A stretch of DNA of 39,618 bases from contig MU835382.1 in assembly GCA_029204225.1 (NCBI GenBank), positions 1-39,618 of the forward strand, given 5' to 3'. The notes beneath the pieces were generated by a model. That model was not told the origin of the DNA. It was given only the letters and a program-made list of their open reading frames with translations, and ran no database searches. The stretch is from Diphasiastrum complanatum (Eukaryota > Streptophyta > Lycopodiopsida > Lycopodiales > Lycopodiaceae). The translations under genes and the position numbers were made by a program. Within the stretch, counting starts at the first letter, position 1, and each line of letters starts with the position of its first letter. Positions 1 to 8,872 of the stretch are shown piece by piece.

Positions 1-192
1 CAGCTTCAATAGCAGATTATTTGCCAGCATCATCACTGGGCAGCACAAGATCTTTCCTGCCCAACAGCAATAAGAGAAAAACTGCTGCCACAACCAACCT
101 TATTGCCAGCTTCAACCTTGTGCTATTTTCAATTCTTTTTGATACATGCTAGAAATTTGCATCCACGAGATTAAAGTCTACAGCTCCGGAGG
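1..192. other. upstream flank of GH31 gene
   Basis: No coding feature is evident. This is presumably promoter and 5' UTR of the downstream gene. I see no convincing TATA box close enough to the ATG at 193 to assign a transcription start. Confidence 0.4.
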
Positions 193-434
193 ATGTTGCA
201 GCTACTTGTGAATGTTTGATTGCAAGCTCATGGCTTTCTCTGGATACTTGCTGCTATTGCCATAATTTGCTGTCTGCTGGGCTGTCATGTTTCCATTGCA
301 ACATTTCCAGGTTATGGGTACAGGTTGGAATCCATTGAGATGGGTGATCGTGGTGAAATAGTGGCTATACTCGAAGCAATTAACAAGACTTCTATCTATG
401 GGCCTGACATTACACATCTTCGAGCTACAATAAG
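193..434 (+). CDS. GH31 exon 1 (signal peptide and N-terminus)
   Basis: ATG at 193, in-frame TGA at 217-219, then a hydrophobic stretch ([15 protein letters not shown]) typical of a secretory signal core, then [10 protein letters not shown] and YGPDIT blocks that match GH31 N-terminal beta-sandwich sequence. Donor GT at 435-436 with phase 2; the codon completes in exon 2. Confidence 0.8.
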
Positions 435-3400
435 GTTACGCTGCTTTCTTACTTGTGTTTTCACTAGTTTTATATGAAGTATTCAAGAGTAAGGGATAGC
501 TCAATAGACTTGTGTAAAAGCATTTGGTAAGTAGGTATATTGTTGCTCTAGATGTTAGAACAAGTGCATTCGCTTCGAAAGTGAAGCAGCAAATCTGACA
601 TCATGTGAGCTTGATGTTGCCTGTCCAGGTATGAAAAAAACCATCGGCTACATGTGCATATCACCGATAATGATAATTCCAGATCTAGATGGGAAATTCC
701 ACAGGAAATAATCCCAAGGGCAAGAGTATCAGCTCAGAGAGACAAAGAGGCTGATGCTGCTATCCATATGAGCACAAACCCTTGTCACCAGCTCTTGTTT
801 GTCTATACCAAGGACCCGTTTGGATTTGCAGTCATACGCAATCCTGGCGGAGAAGTCCTCTTTAATTCCACCCCATCTGCGTTGTTCGGCGGCATGGTTT
901 TTAAGGATCAATACTTGGAGATCTCTACAAGCGTTTCAAAGAGCGCTTCTCTCTACGGTTTCGGAGAAAGGACCAAATCGCAGGGGTTCAAATTGTTGCC
1001 TGGTCAAACCTACACATTGTGGGCATCTGATACTGTTAGCAGCAATCCTGACATGAACCTTTATGGCTCTCATCCGTTCTATTTGGACGTTAGACCAGGA
1101 GGACAATCTCATGGTGTTTTGCTTCTGAACAGTAACGGAATGGATGTGTCGTATCATGAAAGTCACCTCACTTACGAAGTCATTGGAGGAATTCTGGACT
1201 TCTACTTTTTTGCAGGTCCATCACCTCTTTCTGTAATCGAGCAGTTTACTGAGCTTGTTGGGCGCCCTGCTCCGATGCCCTACTGGTCTCTTGGTATGTT
1301 TGGCTCCAACTTGTCTGGATTCTTGCTGCTATTTATGGATTTCCATGTGTATAGTGAAGATCGTTCACCTGAAAGAAGAAGCTGAGGATGCCTGCACATA
1401 CAGCTGATAGGAAATAAAAGCACTTGTTGATGTAGGTTTCCATCAATGCAGATGGGGCTACAAGAGTGTTGCAGAATTGGAGGATGTTGTACACAATTAC
1501 AAAGTTGCAGAAATTCCCCTTGAAGTGATATGGTCAGATATAGACTACATGGACGCACGCAAGGATTTCACTCTTGATCCTGAGAACTTCCCTGCTCAGA
1601 GGATGGGAGCTTTCTTGGATAAGTTACACAAAAATAACCAAAGATATGTCCTCATTGCTGACCCAGGTCCTCATCACATCAGGCCTATGCAAATAAGCTT
1701 TCATATATTCTATCCTGCAGCTCTAAGCTTTGTAACGTACTCTAAACTAAATCTCTTGAATCTGTAATTTTTTTTCTCAAAATGATCAGAAGCAGCTGAC
1801 AGTAGAGACCCCAAAAGTATAAAAACCTACAAGGAGAACAAAAGTATTTTACTGACTAATTTCTCTGATGGTCTATCTTCAATTTTTGTAAAATTCGAGA
1901 GGGATTAAGTAACATCAAAGCCAGTAGTTATTCATTCCAAGCTGTTTACTACTGCACACAATAAGATCCATGTAATAACTTATCAACAAAAATGAAAATG
2001 AGGGTCCTAGAAATATAAGCAGAATAGCACAGTGCTTAAATGGCTAGCAGTGGTTGGAAGTACATGTGAGCATATATTAGGTAGTAAATCTGCAGTATTT
2101 CATGATACAAAATACAGTAATTTGTGTGCCCGTTGAGTTTGAAGTAATGACCAACTAATCTCATCTTCTGCGTTTTGAAAATCAGGAATCAAGTGTGAGA
2201 AGAATTACAACGCCTTTGAAAGAGGTTTGGAAGCTGACATATTCATCAAAGACTCAACTGGAACCCCTTATCTTGGCCAAGTCTGGCCAGGCGCAGTCCA
2301 TTTTGCTGACTTTTTGCATCCGAATATCTCGTCTTTCTGGACTTCTGCCATTGCAGATTTCCACCGTCTTGTGCCTTTTGATGGTTTATGGCTGGACATG
2401 AATGAAGTTTCCAATTTTTGCAGTGGAGTAACATGCAAATTACCCCAGAACACTAGTTGCCTAAATGACGAGTTCTTAGTTGTGACCTGTTGTTTAATAT
2501 GCCAAGATGAAGGTGCATCGAATTGGGACAACCCACCTTACAAAATCAACAATGCCAACACTCACAGAGAAGTTGGAGCAAAAACCATGCCAACAAGTGC
2601 TACCCACTACAACGGGATACTAGAATACAACGCTCATAATATTTACGGGTTATCACAAGCAATCATCACGAACAAGGCATTAAGATCTGTGCTGAGAAAA
2701 AGGCCCTTTGTGCTTTCTAGGTCCACGTTTGTAGGATCCGGAAAATTTGCTGCTCATTGGACTGGTGACAATTCAGCTACATGGAGCGATCTGGCATCAT
2801 CCTTAGTTAGCATTTTGAACTCTGGGCTTGTTGGAATCCCAATGGTGGGTTCTGATATCTGCGGGTATTTGGAGAATACCACGGAAGAGCTGTGCAATAG
2901 GTGGATACAAGTGGGAGCCTTCTATCCCTTTTCCAGATCTCACTCAGACATAAGGGCCATACCGCAGGAGCTTTATGTGTGGGAATCTGTTGCCAAGTCT
3001 GCCAAGAAAGCACTTGGCCTGCGCTACCAGCTCTTACCTTACCTCTATACGCTTGTCTTTGAGGCTCACACCACAGGAGCTCCTATTGTTCGGCCTCTGT
3101 TCATATCTTTCCCAGACGATCCAATTTCCCTCGGCATCAACTCGCAGTTTCTTCTTGGTAAATCAGTGCTAGTCTCCCCTGTGATCTCAAAGGGGGCAAC
3201 ATCTGTGTATGCCTACTTCCCAAAAGGCACATGGTATAATCTTTTCAACTACTCAGTCTCGCTTTCCATCAGTGAAGGCAGTTACCAGCATCTTCCTGCT
3301 CTTCTAGACACTATCAATGTGCATGTATATGATGGATCGATCATCCCTATGCAAGAAGAAGCTTTAACCACTACTCTTGCTAGGACGACGCCCTTCACCC

Positions 3401-3816
3401 TTCTGGTTGCATTTTCTCTTGAAGACCACGAAGAAAAGGCAAATACTGCATCAGGGAAGCTCTTTCTGGATGATGGAGAGGCAATGGAAATGAAAATCAA
3501 AGCTGGGAAATCCACGCTTGTGCAATATAGTGCAGAGAGATCAAAAGATGGAGGATTCCTGAGAGCAGAGGTGATTCATGGACAATTTGCTCTCAAGGAA
3601 GGATACTTTCTGCAAAAGCTGGTAATGTTAGGTCTGAATTCTACTCCGAAATTCCTTACAATCAACAGCAGGCCCGCATCCTCCAGTATCAGAGTTTCCT
3701 TTGAGGAAGCCGATCATGTTGCAGAGATCTGTGGACTTAAGCTAGCAATGGGCTCTAGCTTTTCTATAAACTGGATAACAAGCACTTCTGTTCCACCTTC
3801 TCATTCAACGACATAA
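193..3816 (+). CDS. GH31 alpha-glucosidase/alpha-xylosidase, four exons, signal peptide interrupted by TGA
   Basis: Glycoside hydrolase family 31 enzyme, probably secreted to the apoplast, releasing glucose or xylose from alpha-linked oligosaccharides. Exons 193-434, 629-1293, 1436-1666 and 2186-3816 join in frame with GT-AG introns and give 913 codons counted from the TTG at 220, close to plant family length (about 900-930). The catalytic nucleophile Asp lies in WLDMNE (residue 441, codon 2395-2397) and the acid/base Asp in HWTGDN (residue 565, codon 2767-2769). [19 protein letters not shown] and GSDICG blocks are intact. The segment IDYMD before KDFTLDP looks more like alpha-glucosidase than XYL1-type xylosidase, but substrate cannot be settled. 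Odd: the only suitable ATG (193) is followed in frame by TGA at 217-219 before the hydrophobic signal segment; otherwise translation would need the TTG at 220. The rest is under no visible decay. Confidence 0.93.
629..1293 (+). CDS. GH31 exon 2 (N-terminal domain)
   Basis: Begins after AG at 627-628 and restores the split Arg codon. Reads [44 protein letters not shown] and [12 protein letters not shown], all GH31 landmarks. The donor is G|GTATGT at 1294. Confidence 0.92.
1436..1666 (+). CDS. GH31 exon 3 (start of TIM barrel)
   Basis: Follows a 142-bp intron (1294-1435). Contains FHQCRWGY and [14 protein letters not shown], the barrel entry and substrate-binding aspartates of GH31. It ends at DPG, and donor GT at 1667-1668 gives a phase 1 junction. 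Confidence 0.9.
2186..3816 (+). CDS. GH31 exon 4 (catalytic core and C-terminus)
   Basis: Follows a 519-bp intron (1667-2185). Carries both catalytic Asp residues, the GH31 loop with paired cysteines (FCSG...TCC), and the C-terminal beta domains through to TAA at 3814-3816. It is uninterrupted over 543 codons. Confidence 0.95.
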
Positions 3817-4194
3817 TGTAGACTTGATACTTTGGAGCCTCAGAGTATTGGGATCAGCTCAAAGTTTGAATTTCTTCAAAGACATTCATGTAGGTCACAC
3901 CATAGAATGCCACTTGAAATCTGAATGCAATTTATATGTTTTCCTTACCAAACAAACTTATTTCAGATTTAAAGTTAGTGCAAAATCAGTTCACTAGTAT
4001 TGATACATTATTTAGAATTTCACCAAGGGAATGTCATTGAGTGGCATCTAGATTGCCCCCATAATAAGCTGCAAGGTGGTGTTTGATGTATTCAGTCATT
4101 GTTAGTGAATGATAAGATGGCTCTCAAAGGGATTGGTGTGCAAACATGTGAGTGTGTGTGCATGTGTGCGTAGAAGTGGAAGACTAAAGTTGAA
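3817..4194. other. 3' flank, no gene
   Basis: AT-rich sequence downstream of the GH31 stop. No canonical AATAAA within the first 150 bases and no ORF that resembles a protein. A short GTGTGTG-rich stretch lies near 4145-4170. Confidence 0.4.
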
Positions 4195-4405
4195 TTAGGG
4201 CAGTCTCAGAACGAGTGCTTGGTAGGTGCAATGACAAGGGAATGCTTAAGGAGTGCACTGGCCTCACTCCATCCAATGGTGATGGATGGAGCTAAGGGAG
4301 AAAAAATATATCTCTCCCCTTGGATGGTGTGGGACGTGTGGAGCAGAGGGTGCCTCTTCGGTGCACTCTCTAATGAGTGCCCAATGACAATGTCACCTTT
4401 CATTT
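4195..4405. repeat. imperfect inverted repeat, possible MITE relic
   Basis: GAGTGCAC-like and CCATCCA/TGGATGG segments on the left recur in inverse order on the right (GGTGCACTC near 4360, TTGGATGG near 4320), around an A/T-rich centre near 4300. Both strands stay open across it, as expected of a palindromic sequence. Similarity is only about 60 percent, so the boundaries are soft. Confidence 0.35.
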
Positions 4406-4651
4406 CAGTTTACAAAAATGGGACTTATTGAGCAATAAGGACGTCTCCCTGTTCCGCTACCTCTTTTATATCTGCTAAAGATTCTCTCCCCATTTTGTCT
4501 CTCCATCACATTGATTAAATTTGAAAAGGTCTCTTCTCATTGACCTGTTGGAGTTGTGTTGGCGCAATTCAACTTGCTGAGCAATGACACCAGGTACAAA
4601 AACAAGCTTGAGTTGCACCTATGTGGCACAAGGCTCAAGCTAAACCTTGAA

Positions 4652-4667
4652 GGGGGGGGGGGGGGGG
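4652..4667 (+). repeat. poly-G run (16 G)
   Basis: Sixteen consecutive G on the plus strand, followed by AGAGGG. Possible G-quadruplex, and also a site where sequencing length errors are likely. Confidence 0.9.
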
Positions 4668-4680
4668 AGAGGGTTGTATC

Positions 4681-4824
4681 CTGGAGGCACACCAAGCCTT
4701 TGGGCCCTAGCCACCCATTCATGTTAACGGGAGTAGAGAGGGAATAAAGGACTAAGGGGATGCATAAAGTACTGGAATGGGTGGCTGGGAGTTCGCCAGG
4801 CCCAAAGTGCTGAATGCCTCCAAG
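4681..4824. repeat. imperfect inverted repeat with ~54-bp spacer
   Basis: Left arm 4681-4720 and right arm 4775-4824 are reverse complements with small indels: GGAGGCA, TTTGGGCC and AGCCACCCATTC pair in order. Looks like a foldback or MITE fragment. No target duplication could be assigned. Confidence 0.6.
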
Positions 4825-5339
4825 CCTTGTGGGGGAAGGCCCTATTATTACCTATGGACCCTCGAGGCCCTTGCAATGAGGGACTTGCCAGGCTTTTTAA
4901 CTTGTAACTATCCTTATTAGAAGAAACACCATGATGCCTTTATTAGTTGAAAATTTGTGAGAACATTAATGACAAAGAAATATAAGTTCCCAAGGGGAAA
5001 TTTCAATAAATCTAAAATTAACAAGAGTGGAGCTTGTACTACAACTAAGATCACAACCAGATCTTATTATAAGCAGAAAGAAAAAGCTATGTTGTTGTTG
5101 TTAGAACTTTGCTATTGACTACAACAAATCAGAGAAGTAAATTGTCGTGAGTGAGTGAGTGAGTCAGCTAGCAAAGGGAGGTGAGAAGAAGTTGACCCAA
5201 ACATCATTGCCCTTTGCAGGATTGAAATTACAACAACATAAACTTCAATTACTATTAATTCATTGGTAGAGGTCCATCATGTGTAGTATTTCTCTCGTCT
5301 CTTGCACTGTTTGGAGATTTTTTGCAATAGTTGGATTTA
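4825..5339. other. intergenic, no gene
   Basis: No credible ORF. Contains a short (TTG)4 run near 5092 and a (GTGA)4-like run at 5148-5165. Otherwise unremarkable AT-rich sequence. Confidence 0.4.
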
Positions 5340-5681
5340 TTATCTAGTTTTGTTGCATTCAATCAATCCAATAGGATAAACTTTTGTATCACTCTTTGTA
5401 GGTCTCACTCGGCGGTAAATTTCGTGCAGAATATGCAAGAAATGTTGTTTGTCACTCGTGATAGCACTTACAAGAGCAAAGCTAGAGTCACAATACCAAA
5501 ATTTTGAAAATAGTTTAAGCTCTGAAGGTGGAGGTGTAGATGGTGGTGGTGCTCCTCCTCCAGCAGGTGGTGGTGTAGATGATGGTGGTGGTGGTGGTGG
5601 TGGTGCTTCGGGTGGTGGTGCTTCTCGTCCAACAACAGCATGTAAAGGCACACGCCTTGTAGTATGCTTTGTTCTCGCCAT
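5340..5681 (-). CDS. unknown proline-rich small ORF with H3-tail-like N-terminus
   Basis: 113 codons from the ATG at 5681 to TAA. I do not recognise the family. The N-terminus MARTKHTTRR resembles the histone H3 tail (MARTKQTARK), but no histone fold follows. Residues about 20-52 are proline-rich (APPPPPPPSST, GGGAPPP), encoded by a GGT/GGA repeat on the plus strand (5521-5635). The rest is a basic, unremarkable segment. The start codon directly abuts the first hairpin of the array at 5682, and a minus-strand TATA box lies ~330 bp upstream. It could be a transposon-encoded ORF or a low-complexity accident. The downstream end may be an unrecognised splice. Confidence 0.4.
   Translation of the reverse strand: MARTKHTTRRVPLHAVVGREAPPPEAPPPPPPPSSTPPPAGGGAPPPSTPPPSELKLFSKFWYCDSSFALVSAITSDKQHFLHILHEIYRRVRPTKSDTKVYPIGLIECNKTR
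5521..5635 (+). repeat. GGT/GGA trinucleotide-rich tract
   Basis: Repeated GGTGGT and GGAGGT triplets, including eight tandem GGT near 5585-5608. Encodes the proline-rich part of the minus-strand ORF. Confidence 0.8.
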
Positions 5682-5751
5682 GTATCGATTGAACGCGCGA
5701 GAATCCTTTACAACATAAGAGTAAGCAAGTAATGCGCACTGAATCGATATC
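5682..5751. repeat. hairpin unit A
   Basis: Left arm 5682-5698, right arm 5733-5751, 34-bp centre. Begins at the base next to the start codon of the minus-strand ORF. Confidence 0.85.
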
Positions 5752-5769
5752 TACGTGAGTGGTGGTGGA

Positions 5770-5838
5770 GTATCGATTGAACGCACAGAAAGACTTATGG
5801 CAGTGAGGGAGAGGCACATGCGCACGCTGAAACGATAT
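5770..5838. repeat. hairpin unit B
   Basis: Left arm 5770-5786, right arm 5820-5838. Preceded by GGTGGTGGA at 5761-5769. Confidence 0.82.
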
Positions 5839-5870
5839 TGGAATGATAGACTGATAGACAGATCCTTGGA

Positions 5871-5940
5871 GTATCGATTGAGCGCGCAGAGTATATGACG
5901 ATAGAAATGGAGATACTTGATTGCGCGCTGAATTGATATT
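5871..5940. repeat. hairpin unit C
   Basis: Left arm 5871-5888, right arm 5922-5940. This unit has the most complete GCGCGC arm ends. Confidence 0.85.
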
Positions 5941-6009
5941 AGGAGCAAAATTATGCATGAGTGAGCGAGCAAATGAGGAGGTCGTAAAATTTTGTATGTC
6001 CGAAATGAG

Positions 6010-6021
6010 CGTTTATATAGG
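6010..6021 (-). promoter_or_regulatory. TATA box facing the minus-strand ORF
   Basis: On the minus strand this reads CCTATATAAACG, a good plant TATA context. A start about 30 bp downstream would put hairpins C, B and A in the 5' leader of the ORF that begins at 5681. Confidence 0.5.
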
Positions 6022-6043
6022 ATTTGGGGGATGGGACGCATGG

Positions 6044-6086
6044 CCAATCATTAATGCCCTTCATTGAAATTTCTAATAATGATTGG
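6044..6086. promoter_or_regulatory. perfect 10-bp inverted CCAAT pair
   Basis: CCAATCATTA at 6044-6053 and its exact reverse complement TAATGATTGG at 6077-6086. The midpoint (6065) lies near the middle between the two divergent start codons. Suggests a bidirectional promoter core, by inference. Confidence 0.5.
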
Positions 6087-6213
6087 ACATGTCTCAGGTC
6101 ATGTCAGCCTCGAAAACGGCGTCCATAAATTTGTGGATATCTATAATTTCTTTTTTTTTCCAGCTTACATCTTTTTGCTCCCATACTTTATGTTCACTGT
6201 TCTCGGTGGTGGA

Positions 6214-6283
6214 GTATCGATTGAACGTGCGTGCTAAGTTCTTGCAGATCCCTTTCACTTCTCCTACGCATTGAACCGATATC
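6214..6283. repeat. hairpin unit D
   Basis: Left arm 6214-6231, right arm 6264-6283. Preceded by GGTGGTGGA at 6205-6213, as in unit B. Confidence 0.82.
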
Positions 6284-6309
6284 ATCCATAGGTCTGCTGG
6301 TCTACTACC

Positions 6310-6381
6310 GATATCAAATCAACACACAGTTTGTAACAACATTTTCGTTACAACCATGTCTATGCACGTTGAAACGATACG
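6310..6381. repeat. hairpin unit E (diverged)
   Basis: Left arm (ATATCAAATCAACACACA) is diverged but alignable. The right arm at 6362-6381 (ATGCACGTTGAAACGATA) is clear. It ends 30 bp before the plus-strand ATG at 6412. Confidence 0.65.
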
Positions 6382-6411
6382 TGGTTTTTTTTTTACTTTA
6401 CTATTTGTACT

Positions 6412-6912
6412 ATGGCTCCCTCTACATCTTCGGAGAATAAACTTAGGGAATTCTTGGCTATCAGTGAAATTCCCTCTGAACAAATTGATTACTTTATTCC
6501 CCTTTTCTTTTCTACTTTTGATATTGATAAGTTTGTTTATGAGAATCGTTCTCAGCTTGTTGATCTTCTTGATAAATTTGGTCATGTAATTACGACCCCT
6601 CATATAGATATAGACAATTGTAGTTTTGTTCATTTCTCATATCTTGTACATGCCCAACCATCTTCCAAACAAAAGCACGATAGGAAATACTCAAAATTAC
6701 ATGACAACTTCAAAAATATTACTCATTGTAGTATTCACAAAGGACAATGTCGTCTTCTTATAAAAGACATGGCATTTATTTTTTTGTCTCTGTTGAAGTA
6801 CCAGAAGATGAGCCCCATTACAGGAGTTCTCAAACTTAGAAGGGCCGTTTGTTACGAGTTTTTTTTTTCCTCGCTGTTTATGTCCATGTGGCCCAATCGG
6901 TTCTTGACATAG
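6412..6912 (+). CDS. unknown ORF, 166 codons
   Basis: ATG at 6412 follows hairpin E, so it is divergent from the ORF starting at 5681. The first ~85 residues look like genuine soluble coding (MAPSTSSENKL, then acidic and Leu-rich segments). The C-terminal third is rich in runs of Phe and Ser and may be intron or decayed sequence. No domain recognised. Further coding-like frames follow at 7151 and 7614, so this may be the first exon of a longer gene. Confidence 0.45.
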   Translation: MAPSTSSENKLREFLAISEIPSEQIDYFIPLFFSTFDIDKFVYENRSQLVDLLDKFGHVITTPHIDIDNCSFVHFSYLVHAQPSSKQKHDRKYSKLHDNFKNITHCSIHKGQCRLLIKDMAFIFLSLLKYQKMSPITGVLKLRRAVCYEFFFSSLFMSMWPNRFLT

Positions 6913-7150
6913 TGGCTTCTATGTAACATAACTCGCCTGACCCGGAAAACACAATTCATGTTTGGACAAATTTGAATTTTCGGTCCGGTAGATTGGAAGC
7001 ATACTATTGGCTGGTGTGCACGATGACTGGTTGACTAAACTGCTTGGGTTAACCTCAATTTAAAATTATTTTGGGACTCACAAATAGGTTTGGCGCCTAT
7101 TATACTCTAGACTCTCATATTGACGAGTTCAAACGTGAACTGTTCAAGCT
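6913..7150. other. spacer or intron between coding-like segments
   Basis: No long open frame. Short coding-like stretches in more than one frame suggest a decayed exon. Confidence 0.3.
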
Positions 7151-7456
7151 ATGGTGATGAGAAGGAGACCGAGATCCTTGATATGCTCTGCAATTTTTTA
7201 TAATGAGAGGGAAGACGATGGCACATGGATTGCTCGTGAATATCATAAGGCTTCTTGGGTACTGATGCATCCATCGGCGAGAGGGGCTTTTCGCCAAAAG
7301 AAAAAGGCCAAGTATACATATAGATCTTATTGGAAAGGGTGGATTATTGATTTCAAAGTTTCTCCAGGAGGACAAACCATTTCAGAGGTGCTTATTCAAC
7401 ATGTTTATATGCATTCAGAACTTAATGTGGAGGTTGTAAATCCACATGATTTTTGA
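7151..7456 (+). CDS. unknown ORF or exon, 101 codons
   Basis: Basic protein segment with Trp/Tyr-rich middle (YRSYWKGWIIDFKV) ending HDF and TGA. No domain recognised. It starts at an internal Met or alternative codon, so it may be an exon of the 6412-8479 region. A possible donor GTAAGT lies at 7464 and an acceptor CAG just before 7554. Confidence 0.4.
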   Translation: MVMRRRPRSLICSAIFYNEREDDGTWIAREYHKASWVLMHPSARGAFRQKKKAKYTYRSYWKGWIIDFKVSPGGQTISEVLIQHVYMHSELNVEVVNPHDF

Positions 7457-7613
7457 AAGTGTAATTGTAAGTATCTTAATTTTTGGATTGTTTGTCATTT
7501 TTAAAACGTAATCGTATTTATGAATCGGAGCTTATTATGAGTTTGTATTGCAGATCTATATCCTTCAAATATACATGAATGAGAACCTGTGGCGTCTCTT
7601 TCAGGTATTATAG

Positions 7614-8479
7614 ATGTCATCCATTCAGAAATTAGCAAATTGCAAAGAACTTGTAGATTCCGGAATATTTTTTTATGATGCTATGTATATTCCAGACACA
7701 AATGGAGGAATGGGAAAACTAGAGTGTATACATCTACCTAATTTTCAAGATAACGTGTGGTGGATTGCAGTCAACGACAATATAATAAAATGTTTTCGTT
7801 CCAAGCTAGATAATGATGTACAAAAGTCACTCAAAATTGGTACTGTGTCAAGAAGTGTGCACTTAAGCTTGTTTGTTCCAATGTCATTGTTTGTCAGCTC
7901 TTTTTCAAACACAGAGGTGCATCGAACTCCCACATTGTTTGTTTGCAAAAATCTATCAGATGATTTTTTATTCAAATTCATGGACAAAGGTTGGGATATA
8001 AGATCCACTGTAGATATTGCTTGTAGAATCAAACACTCATCCATATCATTTAGATACAGTATAGAAAAGCAAATGCTAAGTATGGTGTTTCATTATCAGA
8101 GATGGAAAGAACACAATGATACTTGGGCCCCATTAGATCAAGATCTAGACAGCATTGGACACATTGATCGTATATGCATTGATATCATGGCAAATGGGGA
8201 TTTACTTACTACTATTGAGGTTGAGCAGGACTGGACTTTATCTACATTAGAACGGAACGGACACTTTTACAGCAAGATATCCCCGAATATTTCAGCTTTA
8301 TATTGGATGGAAAATTGGTATGTCAAATTTATGAATTTGTATATTAATTTGTATTCATTATCTTTTCTGTCAATATTCGGATCACTAACTATAATTTGAT
8401 TAATGTATGTTTGTGCAGATATGTAAAAGACATGAAGAGAAAATCAAATGCAAATATTTGGGAGGAATTGTTCAGATAA
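7614..8479 (+). CDS. unknown protein, main exon 7614-8317 plus short exon 8419-8479
   Basis: About 235 residues of well-formed soluble coding sequence (for example GKLECIHLPNFQDNVWW, and HYQRWKEHNDTWAPL), rich in Asp, Trp and Ile. I do not recognise the family. A donor G|GTATGT at 8318 and an acceptor TTTGTGCAG before 8419 fit a ~101-bp intron; the last exon then reads YVKDMKRKSN and ends at TAA 8477-8479. With these borders the junction codon becomes TGA, so either one base has changed or the border is slightly different. It lies tail-to-tail with the minus-strand gene that ends at 8672. Confidence 0.5.
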
Positions 8480-8671
8480 TAGAGCAATCATGATACAAGA
8501 TTTGTAAAAACTCTCATAAATATCAATATATTTTTCATTTTTTGAGAATGTACATGTGCGTCCTGTATTTTACAATGGATGCTTTTACCCCATTGTCTCT
8601 ATCTTTCTATATGCCCATAATTATTCACAGGGCATTACATCAAAAATCTATATCTCTATTTAATCTATTAT

Positions 8672-8872
8672 TTACAACTCAAAGTAATATGGATTATCTC
8701 CACCCTGTACTAGTGTCAGTTGTGGACTTGATTGCCCTCTCGTATCCGCAGCTGGACTGGGTGTTGCATGAGATAATAAGTTCATCAACATTTGTTGACG
8801 AAACTCATATATCTCATTCATTGTAAATGCTCGACATTTATACTGCAAATCCAAAATAACCGAGTCAATTGA
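8672..8872 (-). CDS. last exon of the unrecognised gene
   Basis: In phase after a 56-bp intron. Reads SIDSVILDLQYKCRAFTM, then a Ser/Pro-rich tail that ends YYFEL and TAA. Confidence 0.5.
   Translation of the reverse strand, partial: SIDSVILDLQYKCRAFTMNEIYEFRQQMLMNLLSHATPSPAADTRGQSSPQLTLVQGGDNPYYFEL

Larger units (their letters stand above)
5682..6381. repeat. array of five ~70-bp hairpins with conserved arms
   Basis: Five units (5682-5751, 5770-5838, 5871-5940, 6214-6283, 6310-6381) share a left arm close to GTATCGATTGAACGCGC and a right arm close to GCGCGCTGAATCGATATC, which are reverse complements of each other. The ~34-bp centres are unrelated in sequence but nearly constant in length. 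Two units are preceded by GGTGGTGGA. The array fills the spacer between two divergent ORFs (starts at 5681 minus and 6412 plus). It is not a CRISPR, because the arms are inverted and the genome is plant. I know of no named feature that matches. Confidence 0.85.

Noticed and set aside
4206-4431. Overlapping ORFs on both strands
   Set aside because: Explained by the imperfect palindrome; no protein similarity.
5340-5681. Histone H3 gene
   Set aside because: Only the first ten residues resemble H3; the rest is proline-rich with no histone fold.
5682-5751. tRNA gene, suggested by the 70-bp size
   Set aside because: No B-box, no cloverleaf arms other than the terminal stem, and centres vary between units.
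5682-6381. CRISPR array or integron attC-like cassette reading of the hairpin units
   Set aside because: The arms are inverted rather than direct repeats, the surrounding genome is clearly plant (introns, plant LTR elements), and no Cas or integrase gene is near.
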